A DNA stretch of 64,000 nucleotides from Clostridiales bacterium (GTDB lineage Bacteria; Bacillota; Clostridia; Oscillospirales; Oscillospiraceae), in contig SFFE01000003.1 in assembly GCA_004556965.1 (NCBI GenBank), forward strand, positions 114,541 to 178,540, written 5' to 3'. The notes beneath the pieces are model-generated. The model saw only the letters and a list, made by a program, of their open reading frames with translations. It searched no databases and was not told where the DNA came from. The translations under genes and the position numbers were made by a program. Shown here piece by piece: positions 51,576 to 60,794 of the stretch (position 1 is its first letter; each line of letters begins with the position of its first letter).

Positions 51576-52025
51576 ATGAAATCGACAAGACAGAATGTCA
51601 TCCTGTCCATCATAGAAAAGCAGGAGATCGAAACCCAAAACCAACTCATGGAGGCTCTGGCACAGCGCGGCATCAAAAGCACACAGGCCACACTATCGCG
51701 CGATATCAAAGAGTTGCATCTTGTGAAAACGCTCGCCTCCAACGGAAAATACCGTTATTCCGCCCCCACGGGCGAGGAAGTGCCCGGCTATGACGACCGG
51801 CTGCGGAAAATATTCCGCGAAAGCGTCACGTCCTACGCCGAGGCGCAAAACATCATCGTCGTCAAAACGCTGCCCGGGCTCGCCTCCGCCGCCTGTTCCA
51901 CACTGGACAGCATGGATATCGAATCCCTCGTCGGCACGCTTGCGGGCGATGATACGGCATTTCTTGTGATGAAGGACAACGCCGCCGCAGCGGCGCTCTG
52001 CAAGGAAATTGAAAAAATGCTCTGA
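51576..52025 (+). CDS. argR: Arginine repressor ArgR/AhrC
   Basis: 149 residues. N-terminal winged helix (STQATLSRDIKELHLVK) and C-terminal arginine-binding hexamerisation domain (AGDDTAFLVMKD). ATG 51576 follows TGGAGG. No arginine genes are near; the position before recN is the conserved Firmicute arrangement. Confidence 0.95.
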   Translation: MKSTRQNVILSIIEKQEIETQNQLMEALAQRGIKSTQATLSRDIKELHLVKTLASNGKYRYSAPTGEEVPGYDDRLRKIFRESVTSYAEAQNIIVVKTLPGLASAACSTLDSMDIESLVGTLAGDDTAFLVMKDNAAAAALCKEIEKML

Positions 52026-52048
52026 TCCGCTCCCGGAGGTGAACCGGT

Positions 52049-53746
52049 TTGCTCAACGAACTGCATATTGAAAACATCGCGGTGATCGAACGCGCAGACA
52101 TCGCGTTCGGCGCCGGGTTGAATATCCTGACGGGCGAGACCGGCGCGGGCAAGTCGATTCTGGTCGACTCGCTCCATGCCGTGCTCGGCGGGCGCGTTTC
52201 GCGGGAGCTGGTGCGCAGCGGTGCGGAAAAAGCCGTCGTCTGCGCCACGTTCGACCCGCAGCCCGCCGCACAGTGGTGCGCGGAAAATGAGATTGAATGC
52301 GACGACGAGCTGATCATCCGCCGCCAGATCACAGCCGATGGCAAGACCGCATGCCGCGTCTGCGGGATGCCGGTCACCACGGCGCAGCTGCGCACGCTCG
52401 GCAGTCTTCTGCTGGACATTCACGGCCAGAACGACGGCCAGCAGCTGCTCGACGAGCGGCAGCATCTGCGGTATCTGGATCAGTTTGGCGGTCTGGATGC
52501 GGAGATGGCCTCCTATTCGGCGGAATATCAGAAATATGCCGCGCTTTGCAAAGAGCATGAAACGCTCTCTTCCTATGAAAGCGAAAAGGAATTTCTCACC
52601 GACAGTCTCCGCCACCAGATTGAAGAGCTGGAACGGGCGGAGCTCAAGGCCGGGGAAGAGACTGAGCTGACCGAGCGGCGCGAGCTGCTGCGCAACTTTG
52701 AAAAGCTTTCCGAAGCGGTGGATCTGGCTTATGACCTGCTTTCCGGGCGGGACGATTGCGCGGTCGCGCTGGCCTCTGAGGCAAACGACGCCGTCAGCCG
52801 CGCCGCCGCTTATGCGAGTGAGCTTTCCGCCCTGCCGGCTGCCGTGCAGGATGCGGTATACGCTCTGCAGGACGCCGCGGAAACGCTGCGCGATTTTCGG
52901 GATGGGATGGATTTTTCCGATGAGGAATATGACCGTATCGAAAACCGGCTCGCTGCGCTGCGGCGGCTGGAGCGCAAATACAACACAGACGAGGACGGCC
53001 TGATTCAAAAGCTGGAGGACGCGCGCAAAAAACTGGACGATATCGAATACGCCGACGACCGGCTGCAAAAGCTCGACCGGCTGATTCAAGAGCAGGAAGC
53101 CGTCGTTCAAAAGGCCGCAAAGAAGCTGACTGCTGCCCGGAAAGCCGCTGCCGCCGCGCTGGAAAAGCAGGTGGAGCGGGAGCTGCGTGAGCTGTCCATG
53201 CCGGCGGTGCGGTTTCGGGTCGAGCTTCTGCCGCTACCCGGCCAGACGGGTTTTCAGGCGGCCGGCGCCGATGTGGTGCAGTTTCTGATCTCCGCCAACG
53301 CCGGGGAGCAGCCGGGGCGCATCAGTAAAATTGCCTCCGGCGGCGAGTTGTCGCGCATCATGCTGGCACTGAAAAACGTGTTCGCCCAGCGGGACAACGT
53401 CCCCTCCATGGTGTTCGACGAGGTGGATACGGGTGTGTCCGGTGTCGCGGCGCAGCGCGTCGGCGAAAAGCTGGCCAAGCTCTCGGCAACCAAGCAGGTC
53501 GTCTGCATCACACACCTGCCGCAGATCGCGGCCATGGCCGATCATCACTATCTCATTGAAAAAGCAGTATCCGGCGGGCGCACCCGCACCACGGTGCAGC
53601 GTCTCGACCGTGCCGGAAGATGCCGTGAGCTTGCACGCCTGCACGGCGGCGACAATATTACGGAACTGACACTTGCCAGCGCGGAAGAGCAGCTCGCCTC
53701 CGCCGAACAATATAAAAGCAGCATCCAACAAACAATAGAAAGATAA
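52049..53746 (+). CDS. recN: DNA repair protein RecN
   Basis: 565 residues. SMC-like ATPase for double-strand-break repair. Walker A LTGETGAGKSILVD (~29), long coiled coil (~160-350), C-terminal ASGGELSRIMLALK and Walker B MVFDEVDTGVSG. Starts at TTG 52049 after CGGAGGTG. Confidence 0.96.
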   Translation: MLNELHIENIAVIERADIAFGAGLNILTGETGAGKSILVDSLHAVLGGRVSRELVRSGAEKAVVCATFDPQPAAQWCAENEIECDDELIIRRQITADGKTACRVCGMPVTTAQLRTLGSLLLDIHGQNDGQQLLDERQHLRYLDQFGGLDAEMASYSAEYQKYAALCKEHETLSSYESEKEFLTDSLRHQIEELERAELKAGEETELTERRELLRNFEKLSEAVDLAYDLLSGRDDCAVALASEANDAVSRAAAYASELSALPAAVQDAVYALQDAAETLRDFRDGMDFSDEEYDRIENRLAALRRLERKYNTDEDGLIQKLEDARKKLDDIEYADDRLQKLDRLIQEQEAVVQKAAKKLTAARKAAAAALEKQVERELRELSMPAVRFRVELLPLPGQTGFQAAGADVVQFLISANAGEQPGRISKIASGGELSRIMLALKNVFAQRDNVPSMVFDEVDTGVSGVAAQRVGEKLAKLSATKQVVCITHLPQIAAMADHHYLIEKAVSGGRTRTTVQRLDRAGRCRELARLHGGDNITELTLASAEEQLASAEQYKSSIQQTIER

Positions 53747-53759
53747 AGGAGCAACGATC

Positions 53760-54152
53760 ATGACTGTAAAAGAACGTGCGGTCGAATATCATAACACCGG
53801 CTGCAACTGCGCGCAGAGCGTTCTTTGCGCGCTCCATGACTATACCGGGCTGGACGATCAGACCGCACAGCGCATCTCCGCCGGATTTGGCGGCGGCGCC
53901 CGCTGCGGCGAGCTTTGCGGCGCGATTACAGGCGGCATCATGGCGCTCGGTCTCGCCAACAATCATGCGAACGGTGCACCCAGCGGATCCGTCGCCAAGC
54001 TGACAACTGAGCTGACAAAGGCGTTTCGAGCGGAATACGGCTGTGTGCGCTGCCAGGACCTGACGATAAAATTCGGCGGTAAGACGCACTGCTCAAAAAT
54101 GATTGAAACTTCTGCCGCGTTGACGGAAAAAATCATTCAGGATAAAATCTAA
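53760..54152 (+). CDS. C_GCAxxG_C_C family redox-type protein
   Basis: 130 residues with the family cysteine pattern: TGCNCAQSVLCALHD, GGGARCGELCGAITGG, and C-terminal CVRCQDL ... HCSKMI. These conserved cysteines suggest metal or Fe-S binding or thiol redox chemistry; family function is unknown. 13 bases after recN, likely in the same transcript. Confidence 0.88.
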   Translation: MTVKERAVEYHNTGCNCAQSVLCALHDYTGLDDQTAQRISAGFGGGARCGELCGAITGGIMALGLANNHANGAPSGSVAKLTTELTKAFRAEYGCVRCQDLTIKFGGKTHCSKMIETSAALTEKIIQDKI

Positions 54153-54174
54153 TTTTCAGATAGGGGAGAATTTC

Positions 54175-55380
54175 ATGACACTGTATGATGAACTCGTTGC
54201 CAGAGGCTTAATTGCACAGGTAACGGATGAGGAACAGATCAAAGAGCTGATCAACAACGGCAAGGCCACATTCTATATTGGCTTCGACTGCACAGCCGAC
54301 TCACTGCACGTTGGCCATTTCATGGCGCTGTGTCTCATGAAGCGGCTGCAGATGGCCGGAAACAAGCCCATCGCTCTGATCGGCGACGGCACGACTATGA
54401 TCGGCGACCCCTCCGGTCGTACTGATATGCGCCAGATGCTCACGCCGGAAACCATCGCACACAACGCGGAGTGCTTCAAGCGCCAGATGGAAAAGTTCAT
54501 TGACTTCTCTGACGGGAAGGCGCTGATGCTGCGCAATTCCGAGTGGCTGCGCCCGCTCAATTACATTGAGCTGCTGCGCGAAGTCGGCGCATGCTTCTCC
54601 GTGAACAACATGCTCCGTGCCGAATGCTACAAGCAGCGCATGGAAAAGGGCCTGTCCTTCCTGGAGTTCAACTACATGATCATGCAGTCCTATGACTTCT
54701 ACTACATGTTCCAGCACTACGGCTGCAACATGCAGTTTGGCGGCAACGACCAGTGGTCAAACATGCTCGGCGGCACGGAACTGATCCGCCGCAAGCTCGG
54801 TAAGGACGCGCACGCTATGACCATCACGCTCCTGCTCAATTCCGAGGGCAAAAAGATGGGCAAGACCGCCAGCGGCGCCGTGTGGCTCGACCCGAATAAG
54901 ACCTCTCCCTATGAGTTCTATCAGTACTGGCGCAACGTGGGCGACGCAGATGTGCTCAAGTGTCTGCGGATGCTGACCTTCCTCCCGTTGGAGGAGATCG
55001 ACAAAATGGACAAATGGGAAGGAGAGCAGCTCAACACCGCCAAGGAAATTCTGGCCTACGAGCTTACGAAGCTGGTTCACGGTGAGGAAGAAGCGAACAA
55101 AGCGCAGTCCGCCGCAAAGGCCGTGTTCAGCGGCGGCGGGGAAGGTATGCCGACCACCGAGCTGGCTGCCGAGGATGCTGCGGATATTCTCTCGCTGCTG
55201 GTCAAGAGCGGCCTGTGCTCCTCCAAGTCCGACGCCCGCCGCAATGTCCAGCAGGGCGGCGTCACTGCAAATGACGAGAAGGTGACGGATATCGCCAAGA
55301 CCTTCACGGAAGAAGAGTTGGCTGCCGGTGTGATTCTCAGACGCGGCAAAAAGAATTTCCATAAAGTGATTCGGAAATAA
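54175..55380 (+). CDS. tyrS: Tyrosyl-tRNA synthetase
   Basis: 401 residues. Class I synthetase: HVGH in DSLHVGHFMAL (~45), the second signature as KKMGKTASG (~225), C-terminal S4 domain (~335-401). No T-box element is visible in the 22-base gap before it, so expression depends on the upstream unit. Confidence 0.96.
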   Translation: MTLYDELVARGLIAQVTDEEQIKELINNGKATFYIGFDCTADSLHVGHFMALCLMKRLQMAGNKPIALIGDGTTMIGDPSGRTDMRQMLTPETIAHNAECFKRQMEKFIDFSDGKALMLRNSEWLRPLNYIELLREVGACFSVNNMLRAECYKQRMEKGLSFLEFNYMIMQSYDFYYMFQHYGCNMQFGGNDQWSNMLGGTELIRRKLGKDAHAMTITLLLNSEGKKMGKTASGAVWLDPNKTSPYEFYQYWRNVGDADVLKCLRMLTFLPLEEIDKMDKWEGEQLNTAKEILAYELTKLVHGEEEANKAQSAAKAVFSGGGEGMPTTELAAEDAADILSLLVKSGLCSSKSDARRNVQQGGVTANDEKVTDIAKTFTEEELAAGVILRRGKKNFHKVIRK

Positions 55381-55382
55381 AC

Positions 55383-55417
55383 AAAAATGTCCTGCTTCAT
55401 GGAAGCAGGACATTTTT
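55383..55417. terminator. Bidirectional terminator after tyrS
   Basis: A 16-bp stem (55383-55398 with 55402-55417), ATG loop, A-run and T-run at the two sides; between convergent genes. Confidence 0.92.
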
Positions 55418-55428
55418 TGACGCCGGAT

Positions 55429-55902
55429 TTACGCCTCCGGCAGCTTGCAGACGTCGATCCATTCGATGGCCTTGGAATACCGGAACAGTTCGTCCAGATT
55501 CAGCTCGATCGCGCTCGACGGACTGCCGACCGCGGGGAAGACCGTTTCAAACCGCTGCAGCGACACGTCCAGATACACCGGAATGCCTTCCTTGCAGCCG
55601 AATGGGCACACGCCGCCGACCGGATGGCCGACCAGCTCCAGCACCTCGTCGGCGCTGAGCATTTTCGCCTTCATATGGAACTTTTCCTTAAACTTGTGAT
55701 TGTCGATGCGGGCGTCGCCGGCAGCGAGAATCAGCATGCAACCGTCCGCCGTTTTGAACGACAGCGTCTTTGCAATTCTTGCGCCCTCTACGCCCAGCGC
55801 CTGCGCGGCCAGCTCCACAGTCGCGCTTGATACGGTGAATTCCTGCACCCGGTCCTCCAGACCGAGTTCACGGAAATACGCTCTTCCTGCTTCGATTGAC
55901 AT
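55429..55902 (-). CDS. YbaK/EbsC-fold aminoacyl-tRNA deacylase-like protein
   Basis: 157 residues. The YbaK fold is recognised from VQEFTVSSATVELAAQALG, RIAKTLSFKT and HPVGGVCPFGCKEGIPVYLD. Compared with the YbaK at 27344 it lacks the GGCSPVGMKK form, so it belongs to another branch (ProXp or EbsC type) and its tRNA substrate cannot be named. ATG 55902; single-gene unit. Confidence 0.86.
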   Translation of the reverse strand: MSIEAGRAYFRELGLEDRVQEFTVSSATVELAAQALGVEGARIAKTLSFKTADGCMLILAAGDARIDNHKFKEKFHMKAKMLSADEVLELVGHPVGGVCPFGCKEGIPVYLDVSLQRFETVFPAVGSPSSAIELNLDELFRYSKAIEWIDVCKLPEA

Positions 55903-56068
55903 GTTCTTGACTCCTATCTTCGGACACGGCTTGTCCCTTGTATGATCAATTGTATTTTATTATCATAAACCGCTTCGCGCGCGTCGTCAAGATATAAAAT
56001 CCGTCGAACTACGCAAGATTTTTCCCGATCTCCGTCAAAAAATTTTGGAAATCCGTATGTTTCAATGG

Positions 56069-56097
56069 TTGCGGGGATTCCTTTGATGATGTATAAT
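56069..56097 (+). promoter_or_regulatory. SigA-type promoter of the rpe leader
   Basis: TTGCGG (56069-56074), 17-base spacer, perfect TATAAT (56092-56097), about 137 bases upstream of rpe, implying a long leader. Confidence 0.65.
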
Positions 56098-56106
56098 AAA
56101 TAAATT

Positions 56107-56216
56107 GGGGAGCGGTGTGTCCGCACCGTTCCCCTGTATCTGAAAGCAGAGCAGGCCTGCCGCTGCTGCTTTATTTTATGTGTTCTGCCGCGTCCCGGTG
56201 ACGTGATTTTTGCAAA
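56107..56216 (+). ncRNA. Structured leader or small RNA upstream of rpe
   Basis: Three stem-loops in series: an 11-bp stem GGGGAGCGGTG/CACCGTTCCCC (from 56107, hexaloop TGTCCG); AAAGCAG/CTGCTTT followed by ATTTTA; and a 6-bp CGCGTC/GACGTG followed by ATTTTTG just before the rpe ribosome site. No known riboswitch core was recognised. It may be an attenuated leader or an independent RNA. The rest of the 55903-56233 gap holds no gene I can support. Confidence 0.45.
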
Positions 56217-56233
56217 TTCGGAGCGTACTTCTA

Positions 56234-56890
56234 ATGGTCAAAATTGCCCCCTCCATTCTTTCCGCCGACTTCTGCAAGCTCGGCAGTGAAATTGAAGAAT
56301 GCAAAGCCGGCGGTGCCGACTATCTGCACGTCGATGTGATGGACGGTATCTTCGTCCCGAATATCTCAATCGGGATCCCGGTCGTGCAGTCCATCCGGAA
56401 GCATACGGATCTGTTTTTGGACGTCCACCTGATGATCGACCGGCCGCACCGCTATGTCGCACAGTTTTGTGACGCCGGAGCGGACCTGGTCGTCTTCCAT
56501 GTGGAGGCAGACCAGCCGCAGGATCTGTTCGCCGCGATCGACACGGTGAAGGCGCGCAGCAAAAAAGTAGGGCTTTCCGTGAAGCCCAGAACGCCGGCGG
56601 AAGTGTTGATCCCATATCTGTCCCTGCTCGATCTTGTACTGGTCATGACGGTAGAGCCCGGCTTCGGCGGGCAGAGCTTCATGGCCGACCAGCTCCCGAA
56701 AATCGCAAAGCTTCGCGCCATGATCGACGCCTCCAATCCGGCGTGTGAGTTGGAGGTAGACGGCGGCATTGACGCGAGCACGTCGCCCCTCGTCAAAACG
56801 GCTGGCGCAAATGTCCTTGTGGCCGGCAGCGCTATTTTCCGCCTTGCAGATCGCGCCGCAGCCATCTACGGCATTCGAAACGCAGAATAA
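56234..56890 (+). CDS. rpe: Ribulose-phosphate 3-epimerase
   Basis: 218 residues from ATG 56234; interconverts ribulose-5-P and xylulose-5-P. TIM-barrel motifs: IAPSILSADFCKLG, LHVDVMDGIFVPN, HLMIDRPHRYV, MTVEPGFGGQSF and EVDGGID carry the metal-binding His/Asp residues. The in-frame ATG at 56210 lacks a ribosome site; CGGAG at 56219-56223 fits 56234. 14 bases before recR. Confidence 0.95.
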   Translation: MVKIAPSILSADFCKLGSEIEECKAGGADYLHVDVMDGIFVPNISIGIPVVQSIRKHTDLFLDVHLMIDRPHRYVAQFCDAGADLVVFHVEADQPQDLFAAIDTVKARSKKVGLSVKPRTPAEVLIPYLSLLDLVLVMTVEPGFGGQSFMADQLPKIAKLRAMIDASNPACELEVDGGIDASTSPLVKTAGANVLVAGSAIFRLADRAAAIYGIRNAE

Positions 56891-56904
56891 GGTAGGTTTC
56901 CAAC

Positions 56905-57504
56905 ATGTCTTTTTTTCCGAACGCTCTCGAAACCCTGATCGATAAATTTGCCTCGCTGCCCGGCATCGGCAAAAAGACTGCCCAGCGGCTGGCATTCCAC
57001 GTCCTCGCGCTGCCGGAGGAAGATGCGCTCAGCTTCGCCGCCGCGATCGTGGATGCCAAGCGCAGCATCCACTGCTGCTCTGTGTGCCAGAACCTGACGG
57101 ACAGTGAGATCTGCCCGATCTGTGACTCTCCAAAGCGCGACCAGAGCACCATCTGCGTTGTTGCCGAGCCGCGCGACGTGCTGTCCTTCGAGCGGAGCCG
57201 GGAATACAACGGTGTGTATCACGTCCTGCACGGCGTGCTTTCGCCGATGAATCACATCGGGCCGGACGATATCCGCATTCAGGAGCTGGTCAAGCGTGTA
57301 GCCGGCGGCGGCATTTCCGAAGTCATTATGGCTACCAACCCGGATACGGAAGGGGAGACGACGGCGACCTATATCTCGCGCCTGCTGAAGCCGTTCGAGG
57401 TAAAGGTCACGCGTCTGGCCTACGGAATTCCGGTCGGCTCGAATCTGGAATTTGCGGACGACGCCACGCTTCTGCGCGCGCTTTCCGGCCGCATTGAAAT
57501 GTGA
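56905..57504 (+). CDS. recR: Recombination protein RecR
   Basis: 199 residues. N-terminal helix-hairpin-helix (LASLPGIGKKTAQRLAFHVL region), four-Cys zinc finger (CCSVCQNLTD..CPIC), Toprim domain (ATNPDTEGETTATYI). DNA gap-repair loader. Confidence 0.96.
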   Translation: MSFFPNALETLIDKFASLPGIGKKTAQRLAFHVLALPEEDALSFAAAIVDAKRSIHCCSVCQNLTDSEICPICDSPKRDQSTICVVAEPRDVLSFERSREYNGVYHVLHGVLSPMNHIGPDDIRIQELVKRVAGGGISEVIMATNPDTEGETTATYISRLLKPFEVKVTRLAYGIPVGSNLEFADDATLLRALSGRIEM

Positions 57505-57539
57505 GGTTTAGTTCCGGCCGTTTCCGGCAATACTAAACC
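57505..57539 (+). other. Stem-loop between recR and the RNase J gene
   Basis: GGTTTAGT (57505-57512) pairs with ACTAAACC (57532-57539), with possible inner CCGG pairing. No T-run. Two smaller stems follow before the RNase J ribosome site (CCTAC/GTAGG from 57550; CCGG/CCGG with CGTC/GACG near 57587-57610). RNase J and E genes are often leader-autoregulated, but no specific element is recognised here. Confidence 0.4.
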
Positions 57540-57625
57540 CAGGCATTTCCCTACATACAATGGTAGGAGCAACAAAAAAATAATCCGTCCCCGGTCATCT
57601 GCCGGAGACGCTAAAGGAGAATTCA

Positions 57626-59284
57626 ATGGCATCAAAACTGAAAATCATTCCGCTCGGCGGTCTGGGCGAAATCGGCAAAAACCTGACCGTCTACGAGTAT
57701 GGAAAAGACATCATTCTGGTTGACTGCGGTATGGGCTTTCCGGATCAGAGCCTCTACGGCGTGGATATGGTCATTCCGGACATCACGTACCTGAAGAGCA
57801 ACCGGGATCACATCCGCGGCATGATCATTACGCATGGGCATGAGGATCACATCGGCGCTATCCCGTACGTGCTGCGTGAGCTGGACATTCCCATCTACAC
57901 CGCACCGCTGACCGCAGCCATCATTGAGCTGAAGCTGGAGGAGCACGACCTGCTGTATCACACGCAGATCTTCACCAAAAAACCGGGCGACCGGTTCAAG
58001 CTCGGCTGCTTCGAGGTCGAGTTCATCCACGTCAACCACAGCATCGCCGACGCGGTGGCGCTGGCGATCAAAACCCCGATCGGCACCGTCATCCAAACCG
58101 GCGACTTCAAGATCGACATCACCCCCATTCAGGGCGGCATGATCGACCTGCCGCGGCTCGGCCAACTCGGAAACGAGGGCGTTCTGGCGCTGCTGTCCGA
58201 CTCCACAAATGTGGAGCGTCCGGGCTATTCCGCGTCGGAAAGCCGGGTAGGGGACTGCTTCGACGAGCTTTTTAAAAACTGCGACAAGCGCATTATCGTC
58301 ACGACCTTTGCCTCTAATGTTCACCGCTTGCAGCAGATCATCAACGTCGCTGCAAAATACAAGCGGAAGGTCGGTATCACGGGACGCAGCATGGAAAACG
58401 TCATGCGCGTCGCTACGGAGCTGGACTATGTTGACATCCCGGAGGGCGTCATGGTGGACATGGCGCACATCGGGAGCCTGCCGAAGAACAAGACCGTCGT
58501 CATCTGCACCGGCAGTCAGGGCGAGACCATGTCGGCGCTCTATCGCATGGCGTTTTCCGAGCACCGGCAGGTCTCCATCAACGCGGGCGACCGCGTGATC
58601 ATCTCCGCCTCGGCCATTCCAGGCAATGAGACGACCATCAGCAAGGTCATCGACGAACTGTTCCAGAAGGGCGCGGAGGTCATTTACGACCGCAACACAC
58701 CGCTGCACGTCTCCGGCCACGCCTGCCAGGAAGAGCTGAAAATGATGCTTGCGCTGACAAAGCCGCAGTATTTCATTCCTGTGCACGGCGAATACCGCAT
58801 GCTCTGCAAGCATGCCGAGATCGCAAAAATGATGGGCGTCGAGCCGAAAAACGTCGTGGTATCCGAAAACGGTAAGGTCATTGAGCTCACCAAGCGCAGC
58901 ATCAAATCCACCGCCAGCGTACCGGCAGGCGACGTGTATATCGACGGCACCGGCGTCGGCGACGTCGGCAGCGCCGTGCTGCGCGACCGGCGGCATCTGG
59001 CGGAGGACGGCGTTGTCATGGCGATCGTCACACTCTCTGCCGACGATGGAAAGCCCGTCGCCCAGCCGGAGATCATCACCCGCGGCTTTGTCTATGTCAA
59101 AGAGGCGGAAAACCTGATCGACGAGCTCAAGCGCGTCGTCAACGAAAGTCTCGATAGCTGCGAGCGGCAGCGTATTTCGGAGTGGTCCGCCATCAAGGGC
59201 CGCATCAAGTCCAATATTTCAGGCTACCTCTACAAAACGACGCGGCGCAGCCCCATGGTGCTGCCGGTCATCATCGAAGTCTGA
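57626..59284 (+). CDS. rnjA: Ribonuclease J
   Basis: 552 residues. Endo/5'-exoribonuclease of mRNA decay and rRNA maturation. Metallo-beta-lactamase motif HGHEDHIG at residues 70-77, beta-CASP region (LLSDSTNVERPGYSASES), and C-terminal domain present. ATG 57626 follows AAAGGAG. 121 bases after recR. Confidence 0.96.
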   Translation: MASKLKIIPLGGLGEIGKNLTVYEYGKDIILVDCGMGFPDQSLYGVDMVIPDITYLKSNRDHIRGMIITHGHEDHIGAIPYVLRELDIPIYTAPLTAAIIELKLEEHDLLYHTQIFTKKPGDRFKLGCFEVEFIHVNHSIADAVALAIKTPIGTVIQTGDFKIDITPIQGGMIDLPRLGQLGNEGVLALLSDSTNVERPGYSASESRVGDCFDELFKNCDKRIIVTTFASNVHRLQQIINVAAKYKRKVGITGRSMENVMRVATELDYVDIPEGVMVDMAHIGSLPKNKTVVICTGSQGETMSALYRMAFSEHRQVSINAGDRVIISASAIPGNETTISKVIDELFQKGAEVIYDRNTPLHVSGHACQEELKMMLALTKPQYFIPVHGEYRMLCKHAEIAKMMGVEPKNVVVSENGKVIELTKRSIKSTASVPAGDVYIDGTGVGDVGSAVLRDRRHLAEDGVVMAIVTLSADDGKPVAQPEIITRGFVYVKEAENLIDELKRVVNESLDSCERQRISEWSAIKGRIKSNISGYLYKTTRRSPMVLPVIIEV

Positions 59285-59305
59285 CCGGAGCAGGGGAGAA
59301 CTGCT

Positions 59306-59638
59306 ATGAACATTCAGATTTGGGGTAAGTCCAAGTGCTTCGACACCAAAAAGGCAGAGCGGTATTTTAAAGAGCGCAGGATCAAATATCAATATATCGA
59401 CCTGCTCCGGTACGGCATGAGCCGCGGCGAGCTTACGAGCGTAAAAAACGCGGTTGGGCTGGACGCGCTCGCCGACCCGAAGGCGGCGGACTATCCGCTA
59501 CTGCAATATCTGGCGTATGACGCCGACAAGCTGGAAAAGCTGCTGGAAATGCCGGAGCTTCTGAAAACGCCCATTGTCCGCAACGGGAAAAAAGCCACCA
59601 TTGGCTATTGCCCGGAGGTCTGGAAGGATTGGGATTGA
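59306..59638 (+). CDS. ArsC/Spx-family thioredoxin-fold protein
   Basis: 110 residues with one active-site-type cysteine in GKSKCFDTKKAERYF, then LKTPIVRNGKKATIGYCPEVW, the ArsC/Spx/YffB pattern. The CxxT form lacks the second Cys of Spx (CxxC). It could be a YffB-like reductase or a regulator-like relative; arsenate reduction is not implied by context. 22 bases after rnjA. Confidence 0.85.
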   Translation: MNIQIWGKSKCFDTKKAERYFKERRIKYQYIDLLRYGMSRGELTSVKNAVGLDALADPKAADYPLLQYLAYDADKLEKLLEMPELLKTPIVRNGKKATIGYCPEVWKDWD

Positions 59639-59643
59639 GATGA

Positions 59644-59681
59644 CAAACCCTCCTGTACCACGTACAGGAGGGTTTGAATTT
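59644..59681. terminator. Terminator after the ArsC/Spx-like gene
   Basis: A 15-bp stem (59644-59658 with 59662-59676), CAC loop, then AATTTTT; lies between convergent genes. Confidence 0.92.
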
Positions 59682-59691
59682 TTCTATAGAA

Positions 59692-60732
59692 TCAGGCAAA
59701 CGTGGCAGAGCCGCCGTCTGTCGGAATCACGCCGACATATGTGGTGCCGCGTGCAAGCTTCAGCGGCGTGCCGTCTGCAAGTGTATAGGTAAAGCAGTCG
59801 TTGATATCGCTGCGCGACCATTTGATCGGCACGTATTTGCCGCCGCAGGCGAGATAGCCGTCACCGCTGCCAACCAAATCGACCGCCAGACGGCCGTAGC
59901 TGTCTACCGTGCGCATTGCGGCCGAGAGAATCAGCACGTTGCTGAACGTGACCTTTTCTCCGGTCGCTCCGTCCTTGTAGTCGTCGTTATACTGCGCTGC
60001 GGTGTACTTGCCGGAATCCGGCTGATATGTAAACTGTGTCGATTTGGATGTATTGAACGTCACCTTGACGGTGCCCGCATCTCCTGTGCACTGTGATACG
60101 GCGTCGTCTGAGAAATTCAGTCCGGTCTTGTAGCTGCTGTCATGCTCCGTCCGGAAGCCGTAGTCCTGCACCAGATCGGCAACCTTCGTGCCGTGGAAGA
60201 ACAGTGTGTGCTCCGAACCATACTGCCCACGGCTGGAATCACGGTAAAAAATCGCAGAAGAAGCCTTGGCATCGCGTACGCCGTCCAGATTGTCGGCGTT
60301 GTAAGTCTTTACATCGCTGTACGCCTGCTCGCTTCCGCCGCCATGGATCACGATCGCGTCATAAGACAGCGCAACGCTCAGATAGTAGGGACGCAGGCTG
60401 CGGATGCTGCCGATGGATTCCAGATCGGACAGATCGCTGAAGATGGCCATCATACGGGTGATGCCCCCCTCAGCCGGAATTTCATAAATCATATCCGCGC
60501 TGCCAACGCCGACTTGAGGCTGTGCGTAAATGATATTGTTGATCATAACGGCGTATGGACGCGTATTCGCCGGCTCCTCATCCAGAATCTCACCAGTCAG
60601 CGGCGCATAATAAATCTCTTTCTGCGTTTCCGCCTTGTTGTTGGAGAGTTCCGGCGCCTCGGACTTCGTCCCGCCGCAGGCGCTGCACAGAACCAGGGCC
60701 AGCGCAAGCAAAATTGCCAGATATCGTTTCAA
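59692..60732 (-). CDS. DUF3048-domain lipoprotein
   Basis: 346 residues from TTG 60732, which has GAGGTG 6 bases upstream; in-frame ATG 60780 lacks a ribosome site. The signal peptide ends in a lipobox (LVLCSAC), so it is exported and lipid-anchored. The body is DUF3048 (ARPYAVMINN-like segment TRPYAVMINNIIYAQPQVG, MIYEIPAEGGITRMMAIF, IGSIRSLRPYY), a family of unknown function often seen in spore-forming Firmicutes (YerB). Promoter at 60765-60794. Confidence 0.88.
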   Translation of the reverse strand: MKRYLAILLALALVLCSACGGTKSEAPELSNNKAETQKEIYYAPLTGEILDEEPANTRPYAVMINNIIYAQPQVGVGSADMIYEIPAEGGITRMMAIFSDLSDLESIGSIRSLRPYYLSVALSYDAIVIHGGGSEQAYSDVKTYNADNLDGVRDAKASSAIFYRDSSRGQYGSEHTLFFHGTKVADLVQDYGFRTEHDSSYKTGLNFSDDAVSQCTGDAGTVKVTFNTSKSTQFTYQPDSGKYTAAQYNDDYKDGATGEKVTFSNVLILSAAMRTVDSYGRLAVDLVGSGDGYLACGGKYVPIKWSRSDINDCFTYTLADGTPLKLARGTTYVGVIPTDGGSATFA

Positions 60733-60764
60733 GCAAAACACCTCATTTCTTTTTGCTGAATTGT

Positions 60765-60794
60765 ATGATACACGCTTCACAGACGATTGTCAAA
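60765..60794 (-). promoter_or_regulatory. SigA-type promoter for the DUF3048 gene
   Basis: On the minus strand a perfect TTGACA (60794-60789), 18-base spacer, TATCAT (60770-60765). The -35 shares bases with the divergent plus-strand promoter. Confidence 0.7.

Noticed and set aside
55914..56126. Minus-strand 70-codon frame in the gap before rpe
   Set aside because: No ribosome site or recognisable motif, and it overlaps the plus-strand promoter and first leader hairpin.
56107..56216. 6S RNA, SRP RNA or a known riboswitch
   Set aside because: Length and signature bases of these RNAs were not found.
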